Assembly: GCF_025399895.1 (NCBI RefSeq)
Contig: NZ_JAODUA010000017.1
Location: 1-64,000 of the forward strand
Length of the DNA: 64,000 nt
From: Streptomyces sp. ASQP_92
GTDB lineage: Bacteria > Actinomycetota > Actinomycetes > Streptomycetales > Streptomycetaceae
Direction of reading: 5' to 3'
The position numbers were made by a program, and so were the translations under genes. Shown in pieces: positions 8,906-17,180 of the stretch. Under the pieces are notes generated by a model. That model was not told where the DNA came from and ran no database searches. It saw only the letters and a program-made list of their open reading frames with translations. Position 1 is the stretch's first letter. Each line of letters starts with the position of its first letter.

Positions 8906-8951
8906 CGGGCCCGATTCTGCCACCCCCGGCGTGCGCTCACCGTGCGCGAGG

Positions 8952-8977
8952 GGCCGCCCCGGTGGCCCGGGGCGGCC
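8952..8977. terminator. Hairpin between ABC ATPase and ROK kinase genes
   Basis: A perfect 11-bp stem (8952-8962 with 8967-8977) encloses TGGC. It follows the ATPase stop at 8981 on the minus strand and precedes the kinase, so it may reduce read-through into the kinase. No T-tract follows. Confidence 0.7.
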
Positions 8978-8980
8978 GGT

Positions 8981-9832
8981 TCACTCCGGGTCGGACGGGC
9001 CGCCGGGGCGGCCGGGCGCGGGGGCCCGCTGGAGTTCGTGGCTGAGTTCCTCCAGCTCGCTGCCGCCCGCCATCTGGCGGGTCAGCTCGTCCAGGGTGAT
9101 GTCGGAGCGCAGATGGCTGCCCGTCATCGCGCCGCGCTTGAGGAGCACGAAACGGTCCCCGACGAGATAGGCGTGATGGGGGTTGTGCGTGATGAGAACC
9201 ACGCCGAGTCCGGCGTCCCGGGCGGCGGCGACGTACTTCAGGACGACACCGGACTGCTTCACGCCGAGCGCGGCGGTCGGCTCGTCGAGGACGAGGACCT
9301 TCGCGCCGAAGTACACCGCGCGCGCGATGGCGACGCACTGGCGCTCACCGCCGGACAGGGTGCCGATCGGCTGGTCGACGTCGCGCAGGTCGATGCCCAT
9401 GCGCAGCAGTTCGGCGCGGGTGGTGGCACGCATCGTGTCCACGTCGAGGCGCTTGAAGGGGCCCTTGCCCTTGGTGGGCTCGGAGCCGAGGAAGAAGTTG
9501 CGCCACACCGGCATCAGGGGGACCACGGCCAGGTCCTGGTAGACGGTGGCGATGCCCCGGTCCAGGGCCTCGCGGGGGTTGCTCAGCGAGACGTCCTCGC
9601 CCTCGATGCGGAAGGCCCCCGCGTCGTGCCGGTGAAGCCCCGCGATGATCTTGATGAGGGTGGACTTGCCGGCCCCGTTGTCGCCCAGGACACAGGTGAT
9701 CTCCCCGGCGTGCACCTCCAGGGAGACGCCTTCCAGGGCGCGGATGTTGCCGTAGTACTTGCTGACGTCGTCGAGTTCGACGAGGGCGGTGCCGTCCGCC
9801 GTCACGTCCGGCCGCTCAGGGGTCGTCGTCAT
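8981..9832 (-). CDS. Sugar ABC transporter ATP-binding protein (single domain)
   Basis: A 283-aa ATPase energising sugar import. Walker A GDNGAGKST is at 50-58, signature LSGGE at 159-163 and Walker B VLVLDEP at 179-185. Unlike RbsA/XylG it has only one ATPase domain, matching FrcA-type importers. The ATG at 9832 overlaps the permease stop by 4 nt (ATGA). The C-terminal 25 residues are proline/glycine-rich and variable. It works with the permease at 9829-10869 and one or both upstream binding lipoproteins. Confidence 0.92.
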   Translation of the reverse strand: MTTTPERPDVTADGTALVELDDVSKYYGNIRALEGVSLEVHAGEITCVLGDNGAGKSTLIKIIAGLHRHDAGAFRIEGEDVSLSNPREALDRGIATVYQDLAVVPLMPVWRNFFLGSEPTKGKGPFKRLDVDTMRATTRAELLRMGIDLRDVDQPIGTLSGGERQCVAIARAVYFGAKVLVLDEPTAALGVKQSGVVLKYVAAARDAGLGVVLITHNPHHAYLVGDRFVLLKRGAMTGSHLRSDITLDELTRQMAGGSELEELSHELQRAPAPGRPGGPSDPE

Positions 9833-10869
9833 GCTGTCGCCTCCGCCCGCTTGCGCACCCACGCGTTGAGCAGGGTGGCGAGCAGGAGCATCGCTCCGAG
9901 GAAGAACTTGAACCAGTCCGGGTTCCACTCCGCGTAGACGATGCCCTTGCTGGTCATGCCGAAGATGAACGCGCCGACCGCGGAGCCGATCGCCGAGCCG
10001 TAGCCGCCGGTGATGAGGCAGCCGCCGATGACGGCCGCGATGATGTAGATCAGTTCGTTGCCGACGCCCTCGCCGGACTGCACCACGTCGAACGAGAACA
10101 GCAGATGCTGTCCGGAGACCCAGGCCGCGAAGGCGACGCCCATGTACAGGCCGATCTTCGTCTTGAAGACCGGGACGCCGACCGCGCGGGCCGCGTCCGC
10201 CTGGCCGCCCACCGCGAAGATCCAGTTGCCGAAGCGGGTCCGCAGCAGGATCCAGGTGGCGACCGCGACCAGCGCGAACCACCACAGGATGGTGACCTTC
10301 AGGTCGACGGAGCCGAGGGTGAGCTGGGAGGCGAAGAGCTTCTTCGCGGACTCGAAGCCCTCCATGTCGGCGATGGACTTCGTGGAGACCGTGCCGCTGA
10401 TCAGCTTGGTGAAGCCGAGGTTGAGGCCGGTCAGCATCAGGAAGGTGCCGAGCGTGATGATGAAGCTCGGGAGTCTGGTACGGGTCAGCATGAAGCCGTT
10501 GAACGCGCCGATGGCGACGGTGACCAGCAGGGAGACCGCCACCCCCACCCAGACGTTCGCCGTCATCTGGTAGCTGAACATCGACGACACCAGCGCCGAG
10601 GTCGTCACCAGCACACCGGCCGACAGGTCGAACTCGCCGCCGATCATCAGCAGCGCGACCGGCACCGCCATGATGCCGATCGTCGAGGCCGCGTACAGGA
10701 CGGTCGAGAGGCTGGAGGGCTGGAGGAAGCTGTCGGCGACGATGGAGAAAAAAAGGAAGACGGCGCCGGCGCCGACGACGGAGCCGAGCTCGGGTCGGCC
10801 CAGGATCTTGCGCCAGACCGAGCGGCGCAGGAGCCGCTCGTCCGCGGCGGTGTCGGTCGCGGTGGTCAT
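9829..10869 (-). CDS. Sugar ABC transporter permease
   Basis: A 346-aa membrane protein of the RbsC/FrcC (BPD_transp_2) family with about ten helices. The conserved segment ALLMIGGEFDLSAG and the late motif AAVIGGCLITGGYGSAIGS are typical. It forms the transmembrane channel of the importer with the single-domain ATPase. The ATG at 10869 overlaps the stop of the upstream binding-protein gene by 4 nt (ATGA), giving a coupled binding protein-permease-ATPase string. Confidence 0.92.
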   Translation of the reverse strand: MTTATDTAADERLLRRSVWRKILGRPELGSVVGAGAVFLFFSIVADSFLQPSSLSTVLYAASTIGIMAVPVALLMIGGEFDLSAGVLVTTSALVSSMFSYQMTANVWVGVAVSLLVTVAIGAFNGFMLTRTRLPSFIITLGTFLMLTGLNLGFTKLISGTVSTKSIADMEGFESAKKLFASQLTLGSVDLKVTILWWFALVAVATWILLRTRFGNWIFAVGGQADAARAVGVPVFKTKIGLYMGVAFAAWVSGQHLLFSFDVVQSGEGVGNELIYIIAAVIGGCLITGGYGSAIGSAVGAFIFGMTSKGIVYAEWNPDWFKFFLGAMLLLATLLNAWVRKRAEATA

Positions 10870-11879
10870 CGCGTCCCCCGGTCCGTGTACGCCTTCAGCT
10901 CGGCGGCCTGGTCCTTGGTGATGATCTGGGGTCCGGTCAGCACCGGAAGCCCGCCGCCGAGCACGTCGGCGTTGTACTTGTAGAGCCAGAGCAGATCGAC
11001 GGCCTCGTACCCCTGGAGGTAGGGCTGCTGGTCGACGGCGAAGCCGAGGGTGCCGGACTTCAGGGCCACGGCCACCTTGGCGTTGAGGTCGAAGGTGTCG
11101 ATCTCGGCGGAGCTGCCGGCCGACTGCTTGGCCTTGACGGCCGTGTCGGCGAACGGCGCGCCGAGGGTGACGACGGCGTCGATGGAGGGGTCCGCCTGGA
11201 GCTTGGCCTCGATGGAGGACTGCACGTCGGGCATGCTGGTGCCGGTGACGTAGAGGTTCTGCACCTCGCCCTTGAAGGACTTCTTGGTGCCCGCGCAGCG
11301 CTGTTCGTGGCCCACGTTGCCCTGCTCGTGCAGGACGCAGAGCGCCTTCTTCCGGCCCCGCTTGGTGAGCTCCTCGCCGACGGCCTCGCCCGCGATGGTC
11401 TCGTCCTGGCCGATGTGGGTGAGCGCCCCGAACTCCTTGGACTTCTCCGAGCCCGAGTTCACCGTGATCACCGGGATGCCGGCCTTCTCCGCCTTGGCGA
11501 CGACGTCCTTGAGGGCGTCCGGCTTGGCGAGCGTGACGATCAGCCCGTCGACCTTCTGGTCGATGGCGGCCTGCACGAACTGGGCCTGCTGCTGGCCCTG
11601 GTCGCTGTGCGAGTAGAGGAAGTCGATGTTGTCCTTGGTCGCGGCCTGCTTGGCGCCGCTCTGGACGATGTCCCAGAACGTGTCGCCGTCGCCCGAGTGG
11701 GTGACCATCGCGAACTTCCAGCGGGGCGTGTTCACCGCGGCCCTGCCCTGGGCCTGCGCGGACTTGCGCGCGTCCTCGGCGCGCTTGCCGCCGGTGCTGC
11801 TGCACCCCGCCAAGGAGGCCCCGAGCACCGCTGCCAGCACCGCGCCCATGACGCGTACCCCTGTCCCAACCCTTGCCAC
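10866..11879 (-). CDS. Sugar ABC transporter substrate-binding lipoprotein (second copy)
   Basis: About 337 aa from a GTG at 11879. The signal peptide ends in lipobox LAGC (Cys26), so the protein should be lipid-anchored outside the membrane. The body is a Peripla_BP_4 (ribose/galactose-type) domain (FAMVTHSGDGDTFWDIVQSG, then IVTLAKPDALKDVV). It is a close paralogue of the gene just upstream, sharing long blocks such as AAIDQKVDGL and GFAVDQQPYLQGY and the C-terminal RGTR. An ATG at 11849 is possible but would shorten the signal peptide. It is coupled to the permease by ATGA. Confidence 0.85.
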   Translation of the reverse strand: MARVGTGVRVMGAVLAAVLGASLAGCSSTGGKRAEDARKSAQAQGRAAVNTPRWKFAMVTHSGDGDTFWDIVQSGAKQAATKDNIDFLYSHSDQGQQQAQFVQAAIDQKVDGLIVTLAKPDALKDVVAKAEKAGIPVITVNSGSEKSKEFGALTHIGQDETIAGEAVGEELTKRGRKKALCVLHEQGNVGHEQRCAGTKKSFKGEVQNLYVTGTSMPDVQSSIEAKLQADPSIDAVVTLGAPFADTAVKAKQSAGSSAEIDTFDLNAKVAVALKSGTLGFAVDQQPYLQGYEAVDLLWLYKYNADVLGGGLPVLTGPQIITKDQAAELKAYTDRGTR

Positions 11880-11914
11880 GACGCCGTGCCCTTCTTGCTG
11901 TACCACCGGGTGCC

Positions 11915-11942
11915 GCCGGGGCTGGTTCAGGCCTGCCCCGGC
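11915..11942. terminator. Hairpin between the two binding-protein genes
   Basis: An 8-bp inverted repeat GCCGGGGC/GCCCCGGC (11915-11922 with 11935-11942) has a 12-nt loop and lies in the ~98-nt gap between the two paralogous lipoprotein genes. Without a T-tract, it may act as an attenuator or mRNA stabiliser that sets the ratio of first to later genes. Confidence 0.5.
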
Positions 11943-11977
11943 CGCCCAAGTATGGGTCACGCGGAGCCCGCGGGGGA

Positions 11978-12982
11978 TCATCGGGTACCGCGGGCGGTGT
12001 ACTTCTCCAGCGTGGGCACGTCCTTCGCGGTGACGATCGCGGGGCCGGTCAGGACCGGCCTGCCGCCGCCGATGACATCGCCGTTGGTCTTGTTCAGCCA
12101 CAGCTCGTCCACCGCGAGATAGCCCTGGAGATAGGGCTGCTGGTCGACGGCGAAGCCGATCTGCTCCGCCTTGAACTGCTTGATGACGGCCGCGTTCAGG
12201 TCGAAGGTGTCGATCTCGGCGGAGCTGCCCGCGTCCGCCTTCGCCTTGACCGCGGCGGCCGCCATCGGCGCGCCGAGCGTGACCACCGCGTCGATGTCCT
12301 TGACCGACTGGAGCTTGGCCTCGATGGAGGAGGTCGAGGCGGGCGTGTTGGTGCCGTCCACGTTCAGGTTCTCGACGCTGCCCCCGAACGTCTTTCGCAC
12401 TCCCGCGCAGCGCTGTTCGAGCGAGACGTTGCCCTGCTCGTGGATGACGCAGAGGACCTTCTTGCGGCCCCGCTTCGTGAGTTCGTCCCCGACCGCCTCG
12501 CCGGCCACGCCCTCGTCCTGGCCGATGTGGCCGAGCGCGCCGAGTGCCTTCGAGGAGTCGGCGCCGGAGTTGATGGTGACGACGGGTATCCCGGCGGCGA
12601 CGGCCTTCTTGACGACGTCCTTGAGGGCCTCGGGTTTGGCGAGCGTGACGACGAGCCCGTCGACCTTCTGGTCGATGGCCGCCTGCACCAACTGGGCCTG
12701 CTGCTGACCCTCCTTGTTCGCCGAGTACAGGAAGTCGACGTTGTCCTTGGCCGCGGCCTGTTTCGCGCCGCTCTGGACGATGTCCCAGAACGTGTCGCCC
12801 TCACCGGAGTGGGTCACCATCGCGATCTTGAGGCGGGGGGTGTCCACCGCTCTGCCGCCGCTCGCCGGCGCGGAGGCCTTGTCCTCGGAGGACTTGCCGC
12901 CCGAGCTGCTGCAACCGCCGGCCGTGAGCACCAGTGCGGCGGCGGCCACGGCCGCCGTGGTCGCCGTGCGGGGTGTGCGCAT
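11978..12982 (-). CDS. Sugar ABC transporter substrate-binding lipoprotein (first copy)
   Basis: A 334-aa extracellular lipoprotein. The signal peptide (RTATTAAVAAAALVLTAGG) is followed by lipid-modified Cys24, then a Ser/Gly linker and a Peripla_BP_4 domain. It is the first gene of the transport operon: a promoter-like sequence at 13025-13054 and GAAGGCGG before the ATG support this. It aligns end to end with the next gene downstream, so the pair is a tandem duplication. Having two receptors for one permease suggests two ligands or two affinities; the sugar is not identifiable from sequence. Confidence 0.92.
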   Translation of the reverse strand: MRTPRTATTAAVAAAALVLTAGGCSSSGGKSSEDKASAPASGGRAVDTPRLKIAMVTHSGEGDTFWDIVQSGAKQAAAKDNVDFLYSANKEGQQQAQLVQAAIDQKVDGLVVTLAKPEALKDVVKKAVAAGIPVVTINSGADSSKALGALGHIGQDEGVAGEAVGDELTKRGRKKVLCVIHEQGNVSLEQRCAGVRKTFGGSVENLNVDGTNTPASTSSIEAKLQSVKDIDAVVTLGAPMAAAAVKAKADAGSSAEIDTFDLNAAVIKQFKAEQIGFAVDQQPYLQGYLAVDELWLNKTNGDVIGGGRPVLTGPAIVTAKDVPTLEKYTARGTR

Positions 12983-13024
12983 GGGTTCCGCCTTCTGTCC
13001 CGGCCGCCCGGTTGCGGCACGTGA

Positions 13025-13064
13025 GTTCTAGCGGCGCCGCCACGACCCCGTCAATACTTTGTCC
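13025..13064 (-). promoter_or_regulatory. Promoter and operator candidate of the transport operon
   Basis: On the minus strand a -35 TTGACG (13054-13049) and -10 TAGAAC (13030-13025) are 18 nt apart. The motif GGACAAAGTATTGAC (13064-13050) overlaps the -35. Nearly the same motif lies before the divergent dehydrogenase at 13952-13966, so a common regulator, probably the GntR protein between them, is likely. Confidence 0.65.
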
Positions 13065-13102
13065 GAACATTCTGACGCGGTGACGTCGAGGGTGACCGGC
13101 GT

Positions 13103-13120
13103 GCCGGTGCCGCCACCGGC
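13103..13120. terminator. Hairpin after the GntR gene
   Basis: A 7-bp stem GCCGGTG/CACCGGC with loop CCGC lies just past the GntR stop (13122) on the minus strand. It separates the regulator from the transport operon. Confidence 0.55.
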
Positions 13121-13121
13121 T

Positions 13122-13895
13122 TCACGGGCGTACGAGGAGCTGGAACTCGAAGGAGTAGCGCGAAGCGCGGTAGATGTGTGAGCCGAACTCGACGGCCCGG
13201 CCGGTGTCGTCGAAGGTGGTGCGCTCCATGGTGAGCAGCGGTGCGCCCTCGGTCTCGGTCAGCAGGTCGGCCTCCCGGGCGGTGGCGGCCCGGGCGCCCA
13301 CCGTCTGGCGGGCGCTGTGCAGGGTGATGCCCGCGCCCCGCATCAGCCGGTAGAGCCCGGTCCCCTCCAGGTACTCGGTGTCCAGCGGAAGCAGTCCGGC
13401 CGGCAGGTGGTTGCGCAGCCGGGCCATGGGCTCGCCGTGCGCGTACCGCAGCCGCTCCACCCGGTGTACGTCGCTGCCCTCGGGCACCCCGAGCGCGGCC
13501 GCGACCTCGGCGGAGGCCGGCTCCAGGGCGTTGCGCAGCACGGTGGTGGCGGGCTTCTGGCCGGCCGCCTCCAGGTCGTCGTAGAGGCTGCTCAGTTCGA
13601 GCGGGCGCTTGACCTGGCTGTGCACGACCTGGGTGCCCACCCCGCGGCGGCGCACCAGGAGCCCCTTGTCGACCAGGGCCTGGATGGCCTGGCGGACGGT
13701 GGGGCGGGACAGGCCGAGCCGTCCTGCCAGGTCGATCTCGTTGCCGAGGAGGCTGCCGGGCGTGAGGGTGCCCTTCTCGATGGCCGCCTCCAGCTGCTGC
13801 GAGAGCTGGAAGTAGAGCGGGACCGGGCTGGTGCGGTCCACGCTGAGCTGGAGCGGCTTGGGGAAGTCCGGCACGGATCTGGGCTGCTTGGGCAC
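13122..13895 (-). CDS. GntR-family regulator (HutC/UTRA type)
   Basis: About 257 aa. The N-terminal winged HTH starts PVPLYFQLSQQLEAAIEKG and continues GLSRPTVRQAIQALVDKGLL and RRRGVGTQVV; the C-terminal 150 residues are a UTRA ligand-binding domain (MERTTFDDTGRAVEFGSHIYR). The GTG at 13895 precedes the domain by about 20 residues. It sits between the sugar importer operon and the divergent dehydrogenase gene, both carrying GGACAAAGTnTTGAC, so it is the likely repressor of both. The effector is presumably the sugar or its phosphate. Confidence 0.88.
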   Translation of the reverse strand: MPKQPRSVPDFPKPLQLSVDRTSPVPLYFQLSQQLEAAIEKGTLTPGSLLGNEIDLAGRLGLSRPTVRQAIQALVDKGLLVRRRGVGTQVVHSQVKRPLELSSLYDDLEAAGQKPATTVLRNALEPASAEVAAALGVPEGSDVHRVERLRYAHGEPMARLRNHLPAGLLPLDTEYLEGTGLYRLMRGAGITLHSARQTVGARAATAREADLLTETEGAPLLTMERTTFDDTGRAVEFGSHIYRASRYSFEFQLLVRP

Positions 13896-13946
13896 GGGGC
13901 GAGCGTAGTGCGCCGGGGATGTTGACGGGAAGTCGTGAAGTTCGAT

Positions 13947-13967
13947 TGTCAGGACAAAGTCTTGACA
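13947..13967 (+). promoter_or_regulatory. Operator and -35 of the dehydrogenase gene
   Basis: GGACAAAGTCTTGAC (13952-13966) lies within the inverted repeat TGTCA-N11-TGACA. Its TTGACA (13962-13967) starts 35 nt before the ATG at 13997, and no Shine-Dalgarno sequence is visible, which would fit a leaderless transcript starting at the ATG. Confidence 0.6.
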
Positions 13968-13996
13968 GGATCGATCACCCCGGTCACGGTGTGCCC

Positions 13997-14998
13997 ATGC
14001 GTATCGCAGTGATCGGGACGGGACGGATCGGCGCCTTCCACGCGGGGGTCCTGGCCCGCCACCCGGAGGTCCACCACCTGGTGGTCGCGGACGCCGACGC
14101 GGCCCGCGCCGCCGAGGTCGCGGCACTGACCGGCGCGACGGCGAAGGCCACCGTGACCGAGGCGTTCACCGGGGCGGACGCGGTGGTGATCGCCTCGGCC
14201 ACCTCCGCCCACGCCACGCTCATCGCGGCGGCCGCCCGGGCCGGGCTGCCCGTGTTCTGCGAGAAACCGGTGGCCCTGGACGTGCCGAAGACGTTGGAGG
14301 CGCTCCGCGCGGTCGAGGCGGCGGGCACCGAACTCCAGCTCGGCTTCATGCGCCGCTTCGACGCGGGCTACCGGCACGCCCGGGAGCTGCTGCGTTCGGG
14401 ACGGCTCGGCCGGCTGCACACCGTACGGGCCGTGACCTCCGACCCGGCGCCGCCACCCGCCGCCTATCTGCCGCTGTCGGGCGGGCTCTACCGCGACTGC
14501 CTGGTCCACGACTTCGACATCGTGCGCTGGGTGACCGGCCGTGAGATCACGGAGGTGTACGCGACGGGCTCGGACGCGGGGCCCGCGATGTTCCGCGCGG
14601 CCGGCGACATCGACACGGCCGCCGCCGTCCTGACCCTGGACGACCACACCCTGGTGACGGCGACGGCCACCCGCTGCAACGGCGCCGGCTATGACGTCCG
14701 GCTCGAACTGGCCGGGGATCAGGACCAGTTCGCGGTGGGTCTGGACGACCGCACCCCGCTGACCTCGGCCGAACCGCAGGGCTCCGGCCGCCCCGACAAG
14801 CCGTGGACCGGCTTCCTCGAACGCTTCGCCCCCGCCTACGAAGCGGAGCTGGACGCCTTCGTCCGGCTGGTGCGCGGCGAGGCGGCCAACCCCTGCGACG
14901 GCCGGGACGCCCTGGCCGCCCTGCGCGTCGCGGAGGCGTGCGAACTGTCGCGCAGGGAGCGGCGGATGGTGCGGATGGACGAGATCTCGGCCGTCTGA
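13997..14998 (+). CDS. Gfo/Idh/MocA-family oxidoreductase (inositol-2-dehydrogenase-like)
   Basis: A 333-aa NAD(P)-dependent dehydrogenase. The Rossmann motif IGTGRIGAFHA is at residues 6-16, the family signature EKP at 89-91, and the catalytic region RDCLVHDFDIVRW at about 166-178 with His171/Asp172, as in inositol and scyllo-inositol dehydrogenases. It is divergent from the GntR gene and shares the operator motif of the sugar importer, so it likely oxidises the imported sugar or cyclitol. The exact substrate is uncertain because this family is broad. Confidence 0.85.
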   Translation: MRIAVIGTGRIGAFHAGVLARHPEVHHLVVADADAARAAEVAALTGATAKATVTEAFTGADAVVIASATSAHATLIAAAARAGLPVFCEKPVALDVPKTLEALRAVEAAGTELQLGFMRRFDAGYRHARELLRSGRLGRLHTVRAVTSDPAPPPAAYLPLSGGLYRDCLVHDFDIVRWVTGREITEVYATGSDAGPAMFRAAGDIDTAAAVLTLDDHTLVTATATRCNGAGYDVRLELAGDQDQFAVGLDDRTPLTSAEPQGSGRPDKPWTGFLERFAPAYEAELDAFVRLVRGEAANPCDGRDALAALRVAEACELSRRERRMVRMDEISAV

Positions 14999-15005
14999 GC
15001 CACAC

Positions 15006-16205
15006 CTACCAGCGCACCGGGAGGCGCAGGGGGCCGCGCATCATCATGCCGGTGCGCCAATGGAGGGCCGCCGGATGGATGTCGAGGGCCAGGTCAGGAC
15101 AGCGCTCGAGCAGGGTGCGTACCGCGATCCGGGCTTCGAGCCGGGCCAGCGGGGCGCCCAGGCAGTGGTGGATGCCGTGCCCGAAGGCGACATGGCCCCG
15201 GGCGTCGCGATGGATGTCGAAGCGGTCCGGCTCCGCGTACCGCGCCGGGTCGCGGTCGGCGTCGGCCAGCGCGACGAGCACCAACTGGCCACCGCCGGGC
15301 ACCAGGGTCCCGGCGATCTCGACGGGTTCCCGCGTGAAGCGGGCCGTCGGCGTCTCGACCGGGCCGTCGTAGCGCAGCATCTCCTCCACCGCGTTGTCGA
15401 TGAGCCCGTCGAAGTCGGCCCGCAGCGCGGCCAGTTGCCCGGGGTGGCCGAGCAGCGCGAGCATGCCGTTGGAGATGAGGTTGACGGTGGTCTCATGGCC
15501 CGCGATCAGGAGCAGCCACACCATGCCGAGGAGTTCGTCGTGGGAGAGGTGGTCGCCGCCCTCCTCGTCGGCGGCCCGGATCAACGCGCTGACCAGGTCG
15601 TCACCGGGGTGGGCGCGCTTGTCCGTGAGCAGCCGGGTCAGATACTCCTTGACCTCCGCGGCGGCGGCGAGCCGGTCGGCGAGGGCGGGCGCCGAGACGG
15701 AGATGTTGGACCACTCCCGGAACTTCTCCTGGTCGAGGGCGGGCACGCCGATGAGTTCGCCGATCACGGTGATCGGCAGCGGGAAGGACAGCGCCTCGAC
15801 GAGGTCGGCCCGGCGGTCCGGGGCGGCCAGCATCGCGTCGACGAAGGTGTCCGTCATCTCCTGGACGCGCGGGGCGAGCGCCTCGATACGGCGGGCGGTG
15901 AACTCGCGCGTGACCAGTCTGCGCAGCCGGGTGTGGTTGGGCGGGTCGGAGCTGAGCATGGTGATGCCGGAGGAGACCTGCTGGACCCCGAGGCCGGGTG
16001 CCGCGTTGCGCCACTCCTTGGAGAGGCGGTCGTCGGCGAGGGCGGCCCGCCCCGCCTCGTACCCCACGACGAGCCAGGCCTCGGCCCCCTCGGGCATCCG
16101 GATGCGGTGCACGGGGCCCCGGCCGCGCAACTCGGCGTAGACCGGGTAGGGGTCGCGGGTGAAGTCCTCGCCCAGTGCGGCCAGATCGACTACTTCGCTG
16201 GTCAA
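15006..16205 (-). CDS. Cytochrome P450
   Basis: About 399 aa, soluble class I bacterial P450. The I-helix AGHETT is at 235-240, the K-helix ExxR at 275-278 and the heme ligand Cys348 in FGHGIHHCLG. No ATG fits; a TTG at 16205 follows GGAGGG by 7 nt and starts the family N-terminus, so I choose it. The substrate is unknown and no ferredoxin gene is adjacent. A paralogue of the same architecture and C-terminal PVRW lies at 17181-18362 with an unrelated gene between them. Confidence 0.9.
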   Translation of the reverse strand: MTSEVVDLAALGEDFTRDPYPVYAELRGRGPVHRIRMPEGAEAWLVVGYEAGRAALADDRLSKEWRNAAPGLGVQQVSSGITMLSSDPPNHTRLRRLVTREFTARRIEALAPRVQEMTDTFVDAMLAAPDRRADLVEALSFPLPITVIGELIGVPALDQEKFREWSNISVSAPALADRLAAAAEVKEYLTRLLTDKRAHPGDDLVSALIRAADEEGGDHLSHDELLGMVWLLLIAGHETTVNLISNGMLALLGHPGQLAALRADFDGLIDNAVEEMLRYDGPVETPTARFTREPVEIAGTLVPGGGQLVLVALADADRDPARYAEPDRFDIHRDARGHVAFGHGIHHCLGAPLARLEARIAVRTLLERCPDLALDIHPAALHWRTGMMMRGPLRLPVRW

Positions 16206-16408
16206 CGGGTGTCCCTCCAGGACGATCCGGTGGATATGAGCGGACAGTACGGCGCCCGGGGCGAAAGCGCAGGACCTTTCGAGGAGCGGATTCGGGAAAC
16301 CGCCTCGCCCCCGGCGCCCCCCGCACCACTGCGGCGGGATGGTTCGGCCGCCTGCCAACTCACCGCCCGCTCAGGGGGCTTTACCCTGGGCGGAGCGAGG
16401 GAGGCAAG
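16206..16408. promoter_or_regulatory. Divergent promoter region
   Basis: This 203-nt spacer separates the P450 gene from the + strand unknown gene and must hold both promoters. CTTTACCCT (16379-16387) lies about 20-30 nt before the GTG at 16409 and could include a -10 (TTACCCT). No clear operator repeat is seen. Confidence 0.35.
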
Positions 16409-17179
16409 GTGCTGCGGCGTTGGTGGTTCATGGAGCGGCTGCGCCCGGCCGTGCCGGAGCGGCGGACGCCCGAGGTGTCCAAGGAGCGACAGCAGCTGGT
16501 CCTGGAGGAGTGGGCGGCGGCCCGGGAGCGGCTCGACCGGTTGGTGTCGGCGCGGGTGACGGCCGTCGGCGAGGTGCTGCGTGTGGCCGAACTCCCGCCG
16601 GACGCGGGTCTGTTCGCGCCGCCCGACTCCGATCCCCGCGCCCGCGGCGACTGCGCCTGGGCCTTCGACGCGTTCCAGGCGGCCGGCAAGCTGCTCGACG
16701 AGGCGGCCGACCTGCCCGACCTGGCGGCCGCGGCGGTCCTCGCCGACCGCGCCCTGGAACGGTTCGCGGCGGTGCACGCGCGGGCGGCCGGGCAAGCCGT
16801 GCCCAAGGCCGCCCGGCGCTGCTTCTACAACCCGCTGCACACGGCCGCCGAGGACCCCCACTCCCCCGCCCGCAAACAACACCGCCAACGCGCCAGACGC
16901 CGTACCGGACCGCGCGAGGCGGCGGCCGACCGGCGCCCCGCCTGCCCGTCCTGCCGCCGGGCGATCCTGGCCGGTCAGACGCCGGACGTCCTTCCGGCGC
17001 TCATCCCGGTGAAGCTGTCCCGGCTGCGCACGGCCCGGGTCCTGGTGCCGTACTACACCGTGCCGCAGCAGTGGTCGCTGTGGTCGGTCTGTGCCTGTGG
17101 GGCGTACGGGGACGAGTGGCCCTCGCTCGTGCTGCGCGGCGAGCACCGCAAGCGGGCGGCGGCCGCGCGCAGGGCGTGA
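16409..17179 (+). CDS. Conserved protein of unknown function with zinc-like cysteines
   Basis: About 256 aa from a GTG at 16409 preceded by GAGGGAGG. Residues 1-130 are helical and Ala/Arg/Glu-rich (RQQLVLEEWAAARERLDRLV). The C-terminal third has four cysteines: CPSC within RRPACPSCRRAI and CAC within VCACGAYGDEWPS, a likely zinc-binding pair. I do not recognise the family. It is sandwiched between two P450 genes on the other strand and nearly touches the second (stop 17179, P450 stop 17181), with no shared promoter, so a functional link is not implied. Confidence 0.7.
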   Translation: MLRRWWFMERLRPAVPERRTPEVSKERQQLVLEEWAAARERLDRLVSARVTAVGEVLRVAELPPDAGLFAPPDSDPRARGDCAWAFDAFQAAGKLLDEAADLPDLAAAAVLADRALERFAAVHARAAGQAVPKAARRCFYNPLHTAAEDPHSPARKQHRQRARRRTGPREAAADRRPACPSCRRAILAGQTPDVLPALIPVKLSRLRTARVLVPYYTVPQQWSLWSVCACGAYGDEWPSLVLRGEHRKRAAAARRA

Positions 17180-17180
17180 G

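Noticed and set aside
9829..11949. A 706-codon permease fusion
   Set aside because: The permease begins at 10869, where it overlaps the binding-protein stop by 4 nt; upstream codons are an out-of-phase shadow of that gene.
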